This document shows positions 26,176 through 34,870 of a stretch of 38,538 nt of DNA, piece by piece. Below the pieces are notes generated by a model. That model was not told where the DNA came from and ran no database searches. It saw only the letters and a list, made by a program, of their open reading frames with translations. The DNA comes from Sorangiineae bacterium NIC37A_2. GTDB taxonomy: Bacteria; Myxococcota_A; Polyangia; Polyangiales; Polyangiaceae. Location of the stretch: the NCBI GenBank assembly GCA_002085155.1, contig NASX01000033.1, forward strand, positions 14,241 to 52,778, given 5' to 3'. Position 1 is the stretch's first letter. Each line of letters starts with the position of its first letter. The position numbers and the translations under genes were made by a program.

Positions 26176-28155
26176 TCAGTGCACCGAATCGCTATCGGTC
26201 GCGGTCCGGGCCTTCACCGCCGGACCCAAGAGCACGGCCAGGTCCGCCTTCTCGACCGTCTCCTTCTCGAGCAAGAAGTCGCGCAGAGCTTCCAGGTTCG
26301 AGCGGTGCTCAGCCAAGATGTTCTGAGCTTCGGCGAGGGCGGCGATCAGGATGCGCCGGGCCTCTTCCTCGATGGTGTGGATGGTGCGATCCGAAGTACC
26401 GCCATCGGTCGCCACCCGCTGTCCCAGGAACGGGTGTTCCGTACGGTGCTCATGGTAGACGGGGCCGATCTCGTCGCTCATGCCAAAGTGAGCCACCATG
26501 CGGAAGGCGATCTCACTGGCTCGCTTCAGATCATTCTCCGCCCCGGAGCTGTTGTCTCCGAGCAGAAGCTTTTCGGCAGCATAACCGCCCATGAGGACCC
26601 GGAGACGCGCTTCGAGCTCCGGCCGCGTCATCATGTGCCGCTCACCAACGGGAGTCTGCTGGGTCACGCCGAGGGCCATTCCTCGCGGGATGATCGTCAC
26701 GCGCTGTAGCGGCTCGGCGTGGGGGGAGAAATGGGCCACAACGGCGTGTCCGGCTTCGTGGATCGCGACGCGACGCTTCTCCTCGGGATCGAGCTTCGAT
26801 TCGCGAAGCTCACCGAGCACGATCTTGTCGTAAGCGGCCCGGAAATCAGCGTCCGTCACCTCATCAGCGCCGCGACGCGTCGCTCCGAGCGCCGCCTCGT
26901 TGCAGAGGTTCGCGAGATCGGCACCGGAGAATCCGGGGGTGTCCGCAGCGAGCTGGTCGATGTCGACGTCGGCGGCCAGGGGCTTGTCGCGCGTGTGCAC
27001 CCCGAGGATCGCCTTGCGCGCGGCGAGCTCAGGTCGGTCGACGACAACTCGACGATCGAAGCGTCCGGGACGGAGCAGGGCCGGATCGAGCACGTCCGGT
27101 CGGTTCGTCGCAGCGATCACGATCGTCAAGTCGTTGCGCGAGAAGCCGTCCATCTCGCTCAAGAGCTGGTTCAAGGTTTGTTCGCGCTCATCGTGGCCAC
27201 CCCCGAGCCCCGCGCCGCGGGAGCGACCGACCGCATCGATCTCATCGATGAATACGATCGAGGGCGAGACCTTTTTCGCCTCCTCAAACAGCTCTCGAAC
27301 GCGCGCCGCGCCGACGCCGACGAACATCTCGATGAACTCGGAGCCGTTGATGGAGAAGAAGGGGACGCCCGCCTCGCCAGCCACCGCGCGCGCGAGCAGC
27401 GTCTTACCGGTACCGGGAGGACCCACGAGGAGCACACCGCGAGGTACCTTACCGCCCAGGCGCCGATATTTCTCCGGCGAACGCAGGAAATCCACGATCT
27501 CTTCGAGGTCGCGCTTCGCCGCTTTCTGGCCGGCGACGTCCGCAAAAGTCACGCGCACCTGCGACTCTTTCTCGAAGCGCTTGACGCGGCCTTTCATGAT
27601 GCCGGCGAAAGGTCCGCCCATCATCTTGGCGTTCCGGCGCGACATCCACGCGAAGAACCCGAGCACCAAGAAGAACGGCGCGAAGTTCAAGAGCGTGTAC
27701 ATGAACAGGCCAGGCTCGTCGCTCTCAGCCGTGATCGTCACACCTTTATCACGCAGCAGAGGCATCAGCCTCTCGTCGTGAATCGGCGGCAGGTTGGTCC
27801 GAAACTTCTTCGTTTCCTGACCGGAGACGTTACGCGCCTCCTCGAACTCGCCCGACACAGTCAGCCCCGTGATCTCGATCGACTTGACGCGATTCGACTC
27901 GACAGCCGTTACGAACTCCGAGTAGGGGATGGTCGGCTCAGCGCGCATCTTGGCGCCGCCGATGCTCCAAATCAGATAGAATGCCAGAAACAGCCCGGGC
28001 ACGAGCCAGTTCCGAAACGGTCCCGGATTCTCTCCGCCCGGTCCCATTCCGCTCGGACCATTTCCTCCCGACTCATCTCTTTCCTTCTGCCCTAAAGACG
28101 GAATCGGAAATCGAGAGGGCGAGCGCGAAGGGCGCGGACGGTTATCTTCGGTCAT
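26176..28155 (-). CDS. ftsH: ATP-dependent zinc metalloprotease FtsH
   Basis: FtsH is the hexameric membrane AAA+ protease that degrades membrane and short-lived cytosolic proteins. The 659-aa protein has a disordered N-terminal extension (~1-45, Gly/Pro-rich) before the first transmembrane helix (~50-67), a periplasmic domain (~68-148), a second helix (~150-171), Walker A GPPGTGKT (245-252), the pore loop [11 protein letters not shown], Walker [12 protein letters not shown], the second-region-of-homology segment [20 protein letters not shown], and the zinc site HEAGH (466-470) with a downstream Glu/Asp ligand in the peptidase domain. All key residues are present. The extension before the first helix is longer than in E. 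coli FtsH. An intrinsic terminator follows. Confidence 0.97.
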   Translation of the reverse strand: MTEDNRPRPSRSPSRFPIPSLGQKERDESGGNGPSGMGPGGENPGPFRNWLVPGLFLAFYLIWSIGGAKMRAEPTIPYSEFVTAVESNRVKSIEITGLTVSGEFEEARNVSGQETKKFRTNLPPIHDERLMPLLRDKGVTITAESDEPGLFMYTLLNFAPFFLVLGFFAWMSRRNAKMMGGPFAGIMKGRVKRFEKESQVRVTFADVAGQKAAKRDLEEIVDFLRSPEKYRRLGGKVPRGVLLVGPPGTGKTLLARAVAGEAGVPFFSINGSEFIEMFVGVGAARVRELFEEAKKVSPSIVFIDEIDAVGRSRGAGLGGGHDEREQTLNQLLSEMDGFSRNDLTIVIAATNRPDVLDPALLRPGRFDRRVVVDRPELAARKAILGVHTRDKPLAADVDIDQLAADTPGFSGADLANLCNEAALGATRRGADEVTDADFRAAYDKIVLGELRESKLDPEEKRRVAIHEAGHAVVAHFSPHAEPLQRVTIIPRGMALGVTQQTPVGERHMMTRPELEARLRVLMGGYAAEKLLLGDNSSGAENDLKRASEIAFRMVAHFGMSDEIGPVYHEHRTEHPFLGQRVATDGGTSDRTIHTIEEEARRILIAALAEAQNILAEHRSNLEALRDFLLEKETVEKADLAVLLGPAVKARTATDSDSVH

Positions 28156-28244
28156 GTCGTTTCTCAGGGGGCGGCGAGACTCTCAGGTTCGCTCCCCCGA
28201 GTGCTCTAGCACGGTCTCTGGGAAAAACTCCCACTTGAGAGCCG

Positions 28245-29612
28245 TTATTCCTCAATGGTTCCGCCGCCACTGCTGGAGACGTCGAGGCAGGCCAGGACCT
28301 CAAGATGGTGCGTCTGTGGAAACATATCCAGGGGTGTCACATCGAGCAGACGCGCCCCGCGGTCGAGCAGGAAGCGAAGATCCCGCGCGAACGTGGGAGG
28401 ATCGCAGCTTACGAGCAAGATTGCCTTCTTTGCGAGGCCGAGCGCGGCCTGAAGCGCCGGGAGCGCCCCTTTGCGGGGAGGATCCAAGATGACGACATCT
28501 GCGCTACGGCCCGAAGAAAGGAGCTGTTTCGCAACGATCGGGACGTCGCCCGGGACGAACTCGCCCCCTCTGAGCCCTTGAGCCTCCGCCGCGCGCCGCG
28601 CGGCCTCCACGGACTCAGCTTGGACCTCCACGAGGGTCCCCGAGAGGCCCCGGCGAAGCAGCGGAAGCGTGAAGTTTCCGGCCCCTCCGTACAAGTCGAA
28701 AAATGTCTCGGCATTGGCTGCCCGGGCCCTCTCGAGAACTAGCTCGATGAGACGTTCGTTCACCGCCAGGTTGACCTGATTGAACGCAAAGGGCGCGAGC
28801 AGCACATAGGTCTCGGGTTCTACCCAGAGTTTCTGAAAAGTCTCGGGATGCGCCGGCCGCGCGCGCCCTCGCAGAGGAACGACGCGCACGACGCCGAGCC
28901 CCTCGAGAGGGCCCACGGTCTGGGCGAGCGCCTTTTCGGCCTCGCGAGAGTCTTCTTTGACCAGCAAAGAAACGGCTCGCGCCCCGCCCGGTGTGTCCCG
29001 ATCCGCAAGGACCCGAAGCTCGACAGCTTCGAGAAAACTGGGAGCCCCCGAAAGGCGCTCCCTCGTCGCCCGAAGAAGATCGTTCAGCTCGCTCGAGGCG
29101 ATCTTACAGTCATGAACGCGCACCCAATCGTGGCTCTTTTCGCGAAAGAATCCGAGATGCCCGCTCCGGTGCTGCATGCGGAGGCGATTGCGGTATCCGA
29201 GCGCCCCGCCCACCGAATGGAGCGGACGGACAAGCCGAAGCTCCGCCTCGGACAGGCGAGCGAGCCGCGTGAGCGACTGGCGCAGCATCGACTCTTTCGC
29301 CCGAGCTTGCGCCTCCGCTGACAATTTCATGAGCGGACAGCCGCCACATTGATCGACAATGGGACAAGGAGCCTCGACCCGATCGGGACTCGGCGTCACA
29401 AGGGAGATGACACGCGCAAAGACGTGACTCCCCTTGTCCGCTTCGACCTCGATTTCAACGCTATCGCCGGGCAATCCACCGCGCACGAACGCGATGCGTC
29501 CGTCCGGAAGCCTCCCGAGGCCATCACCGCCGGGAACCAGGTCCGAGATGACTAAGGTCCACCGCTCAGCCGCAGACCTCGGAGCCGCGGCGCGACGAGG
29601 AGCACCCCGCAC
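28245..29612 (-). CDS. 23S rRNA (uracil-C5)-methyltransferase, TrmA/RlmD family
   Basis: The 455-aa protein begins with a TRAM RNA-binding domain (LVISDLVPGGDGLGRL ... AFVRGGLPGDSVEIEV). It then has a 4Fe-4S cluster motif: C83, C89, C92 in CPIVDQCGGCPL, with a fourth Cys in VHDCKI. The methyltransferase domain has FFDLYGGAGNFTLPL for S-adenosylmethionine, VILDPPRKG, the catalytic Cys in LVSCDPPTFARDL, and TPLDMFPQTHHLE with the general base Glu. This is the layout of RlmD/RumA, which makes m5U in 23S rRNA; related enzymes with the same domains act on other positions, so the exact site is not assigned. It lies ~90 bases upstream of ftsH on the same strand. Confidence 0.93.
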   Translation of the reverse strand: MRGAPRRAAAPRSAAERWTLVISDLVPGGDGLGRLPDGRIAFVRGGLPGDSVEIEVEADKGSHVFARVISLVTPSPDRVEAPCPIVDQCGGCPLMKLSAEAQARAKESMLRQSLTRLARLSEAELRLVRPLHSVGGALGYRNRLRMQHRSGHLGFFREKSHDWVRVHDCKIASSELNDLLRATRERLSGAPSFLEAVELRVLADRDTPGGARAVSLLVKEDSREAEKALAQTVGPLEGLGVVRVVPLRGRARPAHPETFQKLWVEPETYVLLAPFAFNQVNLAVNERLIELVLERARAANAETFFDLYGGAGNFTLPLLRRGLSGTLVEVQAESVEAARRAAEAQGLRGGEFVPGDVPIVAKQLLSSGRSADVVILDPPRKGALPALQAALGLAKKAILLVSCDPPTFARDLRFLLDRGARLLDVTPLDMFPQTHHLEVLACLDVSSSGGGTIEE

Positions 29613-29613
29613 G

Positions 29614-31014
29614 CTACCTTCCTAAGACGCGGAACTCGATGCGACGATTCTTTTCGCGACCTTCGCGGGTCGCGTTGTCAGCGATCGGCTCGCTCGAGCC
29701 TGCGCCCCGCACAACGAGACGTTCCCGCGGGATCCCTTTGGACTCGAGGTAGGTCGCGACTGCATTCGCACGATCCTCAGACAGCTTTTGGTTCACCTCT
29801 GCCTTGCCCTCGCTGGAGGTGTGACCGGAGATTTCCATCACGATGTCCGGATACTGCGCGAGCACTTCGGCCGCCTTGTCGAGCGCCGGATAAGAAGCAG
29901 GGCTCACCTCAGACTTCCCTTGTTTGAAGCTGATGCCGGGAATTACACCTGTGAATTCCTGCACTGCCTCCGGAAGAACGTCGGGGCAGCCGTCTTCATC
30001 TTCGAATCCGTTCTTCGTCTCGGGGGCGTCGGGACACTGGTCCGCGGGCAATGGGATGCCGTCATGGTCAGCGTCCGCCAGCACACAACCGTCGTTACCC
30101 TTGATCGACCCTTCCGGACACTCGGTCGTAATCGGCTGAGGTTCTGGAGGTGGTTCATGCAGCCCATCCCCCCACTTCTCCGAGACGGGCACGGGAGAAG
30201 GCGGCGGCGGCCGATGAGCCGGAGGCTCCGGACAAGGCCGCTCAAACGTGAAAGTCGCGCCGAGCAAGACCTCGAAGGAGTTCGTCGGATCTCCCGGGTT
30301 CCCGTCTCGCTTCTGTGTCAATGTATCCCTGAGATCCAGCCTGATCCCGACGACGCGATGGACAGGCACTTTGACGCCGACGCCGAAGTGGAACGCGGGA
30401 TCCCCGTCGTTACCCATGGATTGGCTGATGCCTCCCAGCATGCCGCCGCCGACGAGTGCAAAGGGGACAACGCTCAGGATGGGAAGCTGGGCGATGAGGT
30501 GACCACGTGCCGCGTAGAGCAGGGCTGACTTGTTCGTGTTCTGGGTCGCGCTCGGGCTGACCATGGCTTCCGCTTCAACCCCAAGGAACGACAGCGGATA
30601 GTAGGCGAGCCGGCCTCCGATCACTGCGCTGACGTCGCTGTAGGGCTCACCAGGCAGCGCGGCGACCTTGAGGTTATGGTCCGGCGCGGGGAACAGGAGC
30701 CCCGTCGTCAGCCCCACCTCCCAGAGGTTCCCGGTCGGCTTGTACCGGTCCAAATAGCGCGGCTCGGCCCTCTCCGACTCATCTTTTGCCTGGGTCTCGA
30801 GCGCTGGTGTCGACTCCGGAGCGTCGAGACCGTCGTCGTGGTATTCGGCCCCGGCAATCGCGCCGCTTCCATCCGCGTCCGCCTTCCCCGAGTCGGCTCC
30901 GGCGCTCAAAGACACAGAAGCCCCCGCCTCGTCCTGTGCCCAGGCGGGACAGCTCGCCCCCAAGACAGCCAAAGAAAGGGCGCCCAGGCGCCACCCGCTG
31001 CTCACGATCGCCAT
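29614..31014 (-). CDS. OmpA-family outer membrane protein with thrombospondin type-3-like linker
   Basis: Start taken at 31014 (MAIVSSGWRL) because it gives a clean signal peptide (LGALSLAVLGASCPAWAQDE); in-frame starts further upstream add a Cys-rich stretch with no signal features. The 466-aa product has an acidic, Ser/Ala-rich segment, a ~170-residue beta-barrel-like domain (WEVGLTTGLLFPAPDHNLKV to GATFTFERPC), a Pro-rich linker, an Asp-rich calcium-binding repeat (DADHDGIPLPADQCPD, FEDEDGCPD), and a C-terminal OmpA domain (~360-464; MEISGHTSSEGKAEVNQKLS, RANAVATYLESKGI, GREKNRRIEFRVL) that binds peptidoglycan. It should link the outer membrane to the cell wall. It is divergent from the next Ser/Thr kinase gene. 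Confidence 0.92.
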   Translation of the reverse strand: MAIVSSGWRLGALSLAVLGASCPAWAQDEAGASVSLSAGADSGKADADGSGAIAGAEYHDDGLDAPESTPALETQAKDESERAEPRYLDRYKPTGNLWEVGLTTGLLFPAPDHNLKVAALPGEPYSDVSAVIGGRLAYYPLSFLGVEAEAMVSPSATQNTNKSALLYAARGHLIAQLPILSVVPFALVGGGMLGGISQSMGNDGDPAFHFGVGVKVPVHRVVGIRLDLRDTLTQKRDGNPGDPTNSFEVLLGATFTFERPCPEPPAHRPPPPSPVPVSEKWGDGLHEPPPEPQPITTECPEGSIKGNDGCVLADADHDGIPLPADQCPDAPETKNGFEDEDGCPDVLPEAVQEFTGVIPGISFKQGKSEVSPASYPALDKAAEVLAQYPDIVMEISGHTSSEGKAEVNQKLSEDRANAVATYLESKGIPRERLVVRGAGSSEPIADNATREGREKNRRIEFRVLGR

Positions 31015-31201
31015 TTCAACCGCGAGGCTACCAGAGCAGCACGCGTCCGCACAGAAATCAGCGATTGCCGCCGGCCACCGGCCGCCCTCGGACGCATTCC
31101 AGAAACACGATAATGGCCTGCCTGAGGCGCCTGACAAGAACTGACTCATGAGCCAAAGGCATCTCGTTTTTCGATGGCCCCTTTGCTAGCCTACCGCTTC
31201 A

Positions 31202-32629
31202 GTGAGCTCAGACGGACCGCGCTCTTCGTCACCTATGGGTCAGACCCTGGGTGGCACCTATCGCATCGTGCGGCAGCTCGACGAGGGGGGCATGGGCACC
31301 GTCTTTCTCGCGGAGCACATCCGCCTGAGGCGTCCCGTTGCGGTCAAGATGATGGCTCGTCACCTCAAGAGCGACGAGAGCGCCTTGGCGCGCTTCCGAC
31401 GCGAGGCCGAGATCATTAGCCGCCTCCACCACCCCCATATCGTCCAGATTCTCGACTTCGACACGACCAGCGAAGGCCAGCCCTATCTGGTCATGGAGAT
31501 GCTCACGGGCCAATCCCTCGACCGCTTGCTCGAGTCGGGGCAGAAGCTTGACGTCCGGGCGGCGCTGTCGATCGCGATCCAAGTCGCGGGTGCGCTCGGT
31601 GCCGCTCACAGTGCTGGCATCGTCCACCGTGATCTCAAGCCCGCCAATATTTTCCTGCTCGATGCCGGAGACGAGCTCTTCGTGAAGCTCCTCGACTTCG
31701 GGATCAGTAAGCGCGCCGACGACGTCACCCCCGGCCGCAAGCTCACGCTCGAGTTCGATATTCTGGGAACCCCGGACTACATGGCCCCCGAGCAGGCAAC
31801 GGGCCGCACCGCGCTCGTCGATCACCGCGGGGACCAGTACGCGCTCGGCGTGATCCTGTTCGAGATGCTGACAGGGCGAGTTCCGTTCCAAGCCACGGAA
31901 GTCATGGCGCTTCTGCAGCGGGTCATCAACGAACCTGCCCCGAAGCCAAGCAGCTTCAACCCAGAAGTCCCCAAGGATATCGACCAAGTCCTCGCGCTCG
32001 CGCTCGCCAAGAATCCCGAGGAGCGCTTCGCGAACATCGCCGCCTTTGCGGCGGCCCTGGAGGCCTGTCGAGCCGAGCTCGGGCGCCCTTCTTCCCTCCC
32101 CGAGCTCCGTTCCGACGCCCCACCTGGGCTCGTCAGTTCTGCCGGAACCGCCGAGCCGCTCCCCCTCATCACCGCGCGCATCTCGAGCAGCCCCCCTCAA
32201 TCCATCCAGCAGCGCACCTCTTGGCGCGCTGCCTCACCCACCGAGGCCGTCCGTGAGCTTGTCGAGCGCGCTCGCACAGAGCTCGGCCTCGATAACCTCG
32301 AAGTCGCGCTCTCCTGCGCCGAGTCGGCGATCGAAGTCGCCCAAGACGCTCCCGATTTCCCAGAGGCCAGCAGCATCATCCGCAAGAACGCGCGCCTCTT
32401 TCAGACGATTTTCGAACGGCGCATCGGCGACCTCAAGCGCACCTTGGAGGTCCAGCCCGCAGGCCGTCGAAGCGGCTCCCTCACCCCAGAACAGGCCTAC
32501 CTTCTCTCACGCCTCGACGGACACCTCACCGTCGAAGAAGCGATCGACCTCTCTCCCCTCTCCCGTGAGCTCACCCTGGCTCATATCGTCGCGCTCGTCC
32601 GCACCGGCCATTTGAGCTTGGCTGGCTAA
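31202..32629 (+). CDS. Soluble Ser/Thr protein kinase with C-terminal helical domain
   Basis: The frame opens at GTG 31202; an internal ATG (31235, MGQTLGGTY) is an alternative. The 475-aa protein has a complete kinase domain (~18-285): EGGMGTVFLAE loop, Lys49 in VAVKMM, catalytic HRDLKPAN (Asp144), DFG (165-167), and GTPDYMAPEQ. There is no transmembrane helix. After a Ser/Pro-rich linker comes a helical segment (AVRELVERARTELGLDNLEVAL) and a C-terminal ~55-residue domain (LTPEQAYLLSRLDGHLTVEEA, then LAHIVALVRTGHLSL). The latter resembles the DUF4388/PatA-type C-terminal domain found in myxobacterial regulators. It may be a cytoplasmic kinase controlled through that domain. It is divergent from the OmpA-family gene and precedes tRNA-Arg. 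Confidence 0.9.
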   Translation: MSSDGPRSSSPMGQTLGGTYRIVRQLDEGGMGTVFLAEHIRLRRPVAVKMMARHLKSDESALARFRREAEIISRLHHPHIVQILDFDTTSEGQPYLVMEMLTGQSLDRLLESGQKLDVRAALSIAIQVAGALGAAHSAGIVHRDLKPANIFLLDAGDELFVKLLDFGISKRADDVTPGRKLTLEFDILGTPDYMAPEQATGRTALVDHRGDQYALGVILFEMLTGRVPFQATEVMALLQRVINEPAPKPSSFNPEVPKDIDQVLALALAKNPEERFANIAAFAAALEACRAELGRPSSLPELRSDAPPGLVSSAGTAEPLPLITARISSSPPQSIQQRTSWRAASPTEAVRELVERARTELGLDNLEVALSCAESAIEVAQDAPDFPEASSIIRKNARLFQTIFERRIGDLKRTLEVQPAGRRSGSLTPEQAYLLSRLDGHLTVEEAIDLSPLSRELTLAHIVALVRTGHLSLAG

Positions 32630-32688
32630 CACGACCCGCGGCAGGAGACCTTGTCAGACGGCGCGAGCCGTGCAATCTGCAGGCCCCC

Positions 32689-32762
32689 GCCTCCGTAGCT
32701 CAGTAGGATAGAGCAGCGGCTTCCTAAGCCGAAGGTCACACGTTCGAATCGTGTCGGGGGCG
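32689..32762 (+). tRNA. tRNA-Arg(CCT), integration target of the downstream element
   Basis: The 74-nt cloverleaf has acceptor GCCTCCG/CGGGGGC with one T-G wobble, D-arm GCTCAGTAGGATAGAGC, anticodon loop TTCCTAA, variable AGGTC, and T-arm ACACGTTCGAATCGTGT. Anticodon CCT reads the rare Arg codon AGG. The outer anticodon-stem pair is G-A. Immediately upstream, GCCCCCG (32683-32689) would pair perfectly with the 3' acceptor strand. CCA is not encoded. An integrase gene follows in the same direction. Confidence 0.95.
32735..32762 (+). other. Probable attachment site (attL core) at the tRNA-Arg 3' end
   Basis: The T-arm and acceptor 3' end of tRNA-Arg(CCT) border the integrase-bearing element and would form the shared core. 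The exact core length and the matching right-hand repeat cannot be fixed, since no copy was seen near the right edge of the window. Confidence 0.5.
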
Positions 32763-32807
32763 CAAAACATCAAAGCCTGACGAAGCTGCAAAAGCGCGTC
32801 GCACGGA

Positions 32808-32842
32808 GGGACACAGCTCGGAGACATTCGACGCTGTGTCCC
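32808..32842. repeat. 10-bp inverted repeat next to the attachment site
   Basis: GGGACACAGC (32808-32817) pairs perfectly with GCTGTGTCCC (32833-32842) around a 15-nt loop, with weaker pairing in the flanks. It lies between the tRNA and the first gene of the element. It could be a recombinase or excisionase binding site or a terminator; no T-run follows. Confidence 0.5.
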
Positions 32843-32883
32843 GCTGCGTCCATCGAGGCCGCCGAGGCCGGGCGGCGCCACAA

Positions 32884-32898
32884 AAATAATTCCCCTAT
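32884..32898 (+). promoter_or_regulatory. Shared 15-bp box, copy 1
   Basis: AAATAATTCCCCTAT here differs by one base from AAATTATTCCCCTAT at 34809-34823. Each copy lies 48-75 bases upstream of the first gene of an operon of the element. The AT-rich 3' end (TATATT at 32896-32901) could serve as a -10 box, so the motif may be a promoter or an operator overlapping one. Confidence 0.5.
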
Positions 32899-32968
32899 AT
32901 TTTGCTCTCCGGTGAAAGTCACGCGGTTTGGAGATCCCTCCGGGCCCCAGATTCCTTGGAGAATTCAA

Positions 32969-33181
32969 GTGCTTGTGTCACCGGATAAAGCCCAGGAGGT
33001 GGTGGGCATGCTGCGCCAACTCGCAGACGCTCTCGAGGCCCAGCATGAACAGGCACCTTCAGAACCAAAGCCCAGGCGGCGCCCGGCACGCCGGGTCGGC
33101 GTTGCGGGTGACGAGACCGCCGCATCACCCGAGGACCGAAAGCTGGCGAGGGAGGCCTTGGAGAGAGCGGGGATTCTGTGA
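32969..33181 (+). CDS. Small basic protein preceding the integrase (possible excisionase or accessory factor)
   Basis: Start set at GTG 32969 because GGAG (32958-32961) lies seven bases upstream; an in-frame GTG at 32912 has no such site. The 70-aa product (MLVSPDKAQEVVGMLRQLADALEAQ...) has a short amphipathic helix, a basic Pro/Arg cluster (EPKPRRRPARRVG), and a C-terminal helix (SPEDRKLAREALERAGIL). It shows no classical helix-turn-helix. The stop overlaps the integrase GTG as GTGA, so both are co-translated. Its place between attL and the integrase suggests a recombination accessory role, but the family was not recognised. Confidence 0.55.
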   Translation: MLVSPDKAQEVVGMLRQLADALEAQHEQAPSEPKPRRRPARRVGVAGDETAASPEDRKLAREALERAGIL

Positions 33182-34386
33182 CCTCCTGGAGGCCTTCACC
33201 CGCAGGAAACCGTCCATCGACGAGCGTACAGCCCCAGGGCTTTGACGTAGTCCGGGGCGTGAAGGCCAAGGACGCAAAGACCCGGGAATTTTCAGCTGCG
33301 GGCCCTGGCGTGCAGCGAATCAGCGGACCAAACGGCACGCGTTATCGCATACGGTTCGCGACAGCGGCCGGCCGTAAGTCACTGACAACCAGCTCGCTGG
33401 ATGAAGCTCTCCGCATCCGGAATGCCGTTCTGGTCGAACTCGCAGCGGGTAACATGGCAGCCGCCGGGGGCATTACGATACGAGCCTACTCTCAAGAAAT
33501 TCTGGACCGTCGGGAGGCCAATGGTTACCGAAACGGCAGGACTGATCGGGGGCGTATCAAGAAGTACGTCCTACGTACTCACTACGCAGACTGGCCGCTT
33601 CGCGCTTTCTCCAGGAAGCATGCCGTCAGGTGGGTAAGGTGGCTCGGAACGCACCCCATCAAGAGGCAGACTCGGATCCATTGTGTGAACATGATGCGGG
33701 TCATCTTTGGCGAGGCGCTCAACGATGGGCTCGTGGACGAGAATCCACTGGTTGGGGTCCGCGTTCAGGGCGCAGACCCGAGGACCGAGTCGACCTGGAC
33801 CGTGCTGAGCCTGCCCGAACAGCTTCGGCTAGTCTCCGGTATTGATACGCCCGAAAAATGGATCGTGGCAGTCGCGGAAACAAGCGGACTTCGACAGGGA
33901 GAGCTTTGGGGGTTGGAGCTGTCTGATGTCCATCTGGATGCGGACGTCCCCTACATCACCGTGAGATACGGTGCTCCAGGCAGAAAGCCGACGAAATCAG
34001 GATCGATTCGGGACGTTCCGCTGATTGGGATCGGACTTGAAGGAATGAGGGAGTGGATGGCTATCCGGGACCAATGGTGCCACCGACCTCGATTGACTGA
34101 ACTTGTTTTTCCTCTGCAAAAAGGGTCCGCGCGAGACCGAAAGGCCCCACGTAATTTCCGGCGCTGGTTGAGTGATGCCGGGATTCATCGACGTGTGCGC
34201 TGGCACGATCTGCGGCACACGGCGGCGAGTTCCCTGATCTCAGGCGATTGGGGTCGCGCTTGGTCGCTCGAGGAGGTTCGGGAGATGTTGGGGCATGCGG
34301 ACATTCGCACAACCCAGCGCTATGCTCATTTTGCCAGAAAGGCCCTGTTCCGGGCAGCCGAGGAGACAAATGCCATCCACACCTAA
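33178..34386 (+). CDS. Tyrosine recombinase/integrase
   Basis: The GTG at 33178 overlaps the preceding stop as GTGA. The 402-aa protein has an AP2-like/arm-binding region near GTRYRIRFATAAGRKSL, a SAM-like core-binding region (ITIRAYSQEILDRREANG ... HAVRWVRWLGTHPIKRQT), and a complete catalytic domain. The expected residues are all visible: Arg in TSGLRQGELWGL, Lys in KPTKSGSIRDVPL, HxxR in HDLRHTAASSL, His in LGHADIRTTQ, and the nucleophilic Tyr in RYAHFARK. It should catalyse site-specific integration of the element, evidently at tRNA-Arg. The coding sequence is uninterrupted, so the element may still be mobile. Base composition is slightly less GC-rich than the flanking chromosome. Confidence 0.95.
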   Translation: MTSWRPSPAGNRPSTSVQPQGFDVVRGVKAKDAKTREFSAAGPGVQRISGPNGTRYRIRFATAAGRKSLTTSSLDEALRIRNAVLVELAAGNMAAAGGITIRAYSQEILDRREANGYRNGRTDRGRIKKYVLRTHYADWPLRAFSRKHAVRWVRWLGTHPIKRQTRIHCVNMMRVIFGEALNDGLVDENPLVGVRVQGADPRTESTWTVLSLPEQLRLVSGIDTPEKWIVAVAETSGLRQGELWGLELSDVHLDADVPYITVRYGAPGRKPTKSGSIRDVPLIGIGLEGMREWMAIRDQWCHRPRLTELVFPLQKGSARDRKAPRNFRRWLSDAGIHRRVRWHDLRHTAASSLISGDWGRAWSLEEVREMLGHADIRTTQRYAHFARKALFRAAEETNAIHT

Positions 34387-34732
34387 AAAAGGCCGACAAG
34401 CCGTCCCGCCAGGGGCGACACTGCGAGCCTACGGCGCGTATCTGTCGACTCTGGATTCGGGAGCAAGGCCGGACTACGCCGCAATTGCCCAGGCGCTCGA
34501 TGTTCGGGAAAGAACCTTGAAGAATTGGTGGACGAAGTTTCGTCGAAAGGCCCTCGCAAGGGATGAGGACTACATTGCAGTAGCTCGATGGCTCAGCAGC
34601 CCTACCCTTGAAGAACTTAAGAACATGAGGGGAACTTCGGCGAGCGAGCGACACCAAATTCAGACGCTGAAAAGCTACCCCGAATATTTGCAGCTCCGAC
34701 ACCTGATTCTTCGCGGTCACAGCGACGGTTGA
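34370..34732 (+). CDS. Small helix-turn-helix-like protein of the element
   Basis: The ATG at 34370 lies inside the end of the integrase gene (17-bp overlap); a longer in-frame opening from 34295 would overlap it much more. The 120-aa product has a helical core DYAAIAQALDVRERTLKNWW, followed by TKFRRKALARD, typical of a helix-turn-helix with a basic recognition side. A second helical part follows (DEDYIAVARWLSSPTLEELKNM). It is probably a DNA-binding regulator, perhaps of the two operons that share the 15-bp box, or an excision factor. No specific family was recognised. A strong hairpin follows 12 bases after its stop. Confidence 0.7.
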   Translation: MPSTPKKGRQAVPPGATLRAYGAYLSTLDSGARPDYAAIAQALDVRERTLKNWWTKFRRKALARDEDYIAVARWLSSPTLEELKNMRGTSASERHQIQTLKSYPEYLQLRHLILRGHSDG

Positions 34733-34743
34733 TGTTGCCCCAG

Positions 34744-34799
34744 GGTCGATGAAAAAAGGGGGTGAACCTGCTCGGGTTCACCCCCTTTTTTCATCGACC
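34744..34799. terminator. Perfect 25-bp hairpin, bidirectional terminator
   Basis: Bases 34744-34768 are the exact reverse complement of 34775-34799, with a 6-nt loop. The right arm contains TTTTTT and the left arm AAAAAA, so a U-rich stretch is produced on either strand within the stem. It separates the integrase operon from the replication operon. Confidence 0.85.
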
Positions 34800-34808
34800 T
34801 CGGTGTCG

Positions 34809-34823
34809 AAATTATTCCCCTAT
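34809..34823 (+). promoter_or_regulatory. Shared 15-bp box, copy 2
   Basis: AAATTATTCCCCTAT, one mismatch from the copy at 32884-32898. It lies just after the 25-bp hairpin and 48 bases before the start of the replication operon, a fitting position for its promoter or operator. Confidence 0.5.
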
Positions 34824-34870
34824 GGCCCCTGATGGGTATCCAACGCGGCGACGCCGCAGAAAGGTACCCA

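Noticed and set aside
26719-28095. 458-codon plus-strand frame opposite ftsH
   Set aside because: Shadow of the fully conserved ftsH gene; no domain features in its translation.
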